Source of the DNA: Paenibacillus andongensis
GTDB lineage: Bacteria; Bacillota; Bacilli; Paenibacillales; NBRC-103111
Length of the DNA stretch: 64,000 nucleotides
Direction: 5' to 3'
NCBI RefSeq assembly: GCF_025369935.1
Contig: NZ_CP104467.1
Span: 1,069,001 to 1,133,000 of the forward strand
Shown: piece by piece, positions 63,068 to 64,000 of the stretch
Numbering within the stretch: position 1 is the stretch's first letter
Layout: every line of letters begins with the position of its first letter
Program-made: the position numbers and the translations under genes
Notes under the pieces: model-generated
What the model was told of the DNA's origin: nothing
What the model saw: the letters and a program-made list of their open reading frames with translations, nothing else
Database searches by the model: none

Positions 63068-63106
63068 AAAACTCTTGCCGCCCATATCGCGGACAAGAGT
63101 TTTTTG
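63068..63106 (+). terminator. Terminator after the dehydrogenase
   Basis: AAACTCTTG pairs with CAAGAGTTT, followed by TTTT. Confidence 0.8.
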
Positions 63107-63936
63107 CGTAGAAGCAGGCAAATCGATTACCATGCGCTTATCCCTTTCTGGTTAACTTGGGTAAGAATCCTGGCATGCCTCATGTTTGGATATTGTTTGG
63201 ACTTCCCGAATCAAAAAACGCAATGAAACAAATTATTCGTGTAATGGATGAGTAAAACGAGGCGAATGTTATAGAAGTTCGTATTTTAACAACCCTGCTT
63301 AGCATCTTAGCGACAGACTTGGCCGAGCCGAGTGAGAATGTGGATATATGTACAGTCATTACGTAAGTGACTATTTTCATCATTGGTTTCGTTTTCTGAT
63401 TCGTGGGAGAAGGAGGGGACGAGTAGGCAAGTTGTACAATGTACAACAATTTCCTTGATTTTTTCTGGGCATGATGTAGATGTTGTATGCTGTACAACAA
63501 TTTATACCTTTTTTGTATGATTGAACGGATTTTGGCCGAAATTGTTGTATGTTTTGCAACAATAACGCAAAAAACGCTAATTAGTATGCGAAATGTTGTA
63601 TAAACTACAACAACACGGATAAGCAAGCGGATGTTTAAAACATATACGTCTTAAGCGCAACTTGCCTTGCGTCAACTTTCATAGACACTCGTATTCAAGG
63701 ACGGCGTAAGCCGTTTTTCTTATTTCGAAAGAAGGAACTCCCGGGCGTAAAATGTTAACGGTTTAGAGCCTCTATTGTTAATTATAGATACATGGCTGGC
63801 TCTGTCATTAAGATCGTTTCCCGGAATTACCTATGGAACTTCCCAAGTACCGGGAAGGATCTACTCTTCAAAATGGGAATACAGGTTTGTTATAATCATT
63901 ACAACAAATCGAAATCAAAAGGAGGATAAGAAGAAG
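63107..63936. other. Long intergenic region with palindrome array
   Basis: 830 bases without a convincing intact gene. 63120-63400 has short broken reading frames (for example NPGMPHVWILFGLPESKNAM ending at a stop near 63240) that may be a gene relic. 63431-63614 holds four palindromes. 63701-63718 is a small hairpin (ACGGC-GTAA-GCCGT then TTTT). A possible -10 (TATAAT at 63891) precedes the last gene. Confidence 0.5.
63431..63614. repeat. Four spaced palindromes of the GTTGTA...TACAAC type
   Basis: GTTGTACAATGTACAAC (63431-63447), GTTGTATGCTGTACAAC (63482-63498), TTGTTGTATGTTTTGCAACAA (63542-63562) and TTGTATAAACTACAA (63595-63609 core). Centres are about 51, 62 and 51 bases apart. Similar spacing and sequence suggest repeated protein-binding sites or a REP-like family. 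Confidence 0.65.
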
Positions 63937-64000
63937 ATGGGAGGAGTTTCGGGCACGGGGACGCTGCTGGGGGCACATATACCATTCCTTCTGCAAGAGG
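63937..64000 (+). CDS. Start of an unidentified gene (cut by the window edge)
   Basis: ATG 63937 with AAAGGAGG upstream opens a frame MGGVSGTGTLLGAHIPFLLQ that continues past the window. The first 21 residues are too few to assign a family. Confidence 0.5.
   Translation, partial: MGGVSGTGTLLGAHIPFLLQE

Noticed and set aside
63180-63626. 148-codon minus-strand open frame
   Set aside because: It runs through the palindrome array, has low-complexity composition and no family motif; probably fortuitous.

Overview
The window looks like the chromosome of a Paenibacillus-type Bacillota (inference). The signs are strong AGGAGG ribosome binding sites, many TTG/GTG starts, paired YesM/YesN two-component systems next to LplB/YtcP-type sugar ABC permeases without an ATPase, a large set of plant-polysaccharide glycoside hydrolases, a Gram-positive Tad-like pilus cluster, and a YkoP-like protein next to a polysaccharide deacetylase.

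Layout. 1-1.4 kb: 3' end of a TetR regulator and a GC-rich fructokinase-like kinase. 1.7-7.5 kb: two convergent operons, one with a small protein, a YkoP-like protein and a polysaccharide deacetylase, the other with an AI-2E-type permease, a DedA protein, a sensor-type membrane protein and a histidine kinase fused to a LuxR-type response regulator. Both carry the same palindromic element (GTCATATGACATT plus flank) upstream of their first gene. 7.8-14.7 kb: Tad-like pilus or secretion cluster (CpaB-like, TadZ-like, TadA, TadB, TadC, two tiny paralogous membrane peptides, two minor-pilin-like proteins). 14.7-18.4 kb: M24 peptidase, REP-like inverted repeats, ClpP, a small unknown protein, an ArsR-like regulator, a first 20-bp repeat array and one orphan CRISPR-like repeat.

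18.4-25.2 kb is a decayed accessory zone: isochorismatase-like hydrolase, RHS-like remnant, a very large collagen-like/beta-helix protein, a broken SMI1/KNR4 gene, an exported coiled-coil protein, a second repeat array, and fragments of a TnsA-like gene, an IS1380 transposase and a GH31 glycosidase. 25.3-61.6 kb is a polysaccharide-utilisation region with two complete YesMN + binding protein + permease modules. Module 1 leads to a GH28-like beta-helix enzyme with carbohydrate-binding repeats, GH43-like enzymes and GH95. Module 2 leads to GH2 and GH3. The combination of GH95, GH2, GH3, GH43 and a GH31 relic fits side-chain and backbone breakdown of a branched plant polysaccharide such as xyloglucan or a pectin side chain (inference). 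The region is interrupted by an IS4 relic, a five-gene arsenic resistance operon (44.2-46.6 kb), an IS110 relic, an IstB relic and several truncated GH genes. 61.9-64 kb: divergent MerR regulator and short-chain dehydrogenase, a string of four palindromes, and the start of an unidentified gene at the right edge.

The most unusual non-coding feature is a dispersed composite repeat: runs of a 20-bp unit (consensus TGACAAATAAGTTTTGAAGT) in head-to-tail and mirrored orientation around a CCAACA/TTGG core, flanked by terminator-like hairpins. It occurs at six places (about 17.85, 24.1, 44.0, 47.4, 49.2 and 61.7 kb), mostly beside broken genes or insertion-sequence relics. I do not recognise it as a named element.
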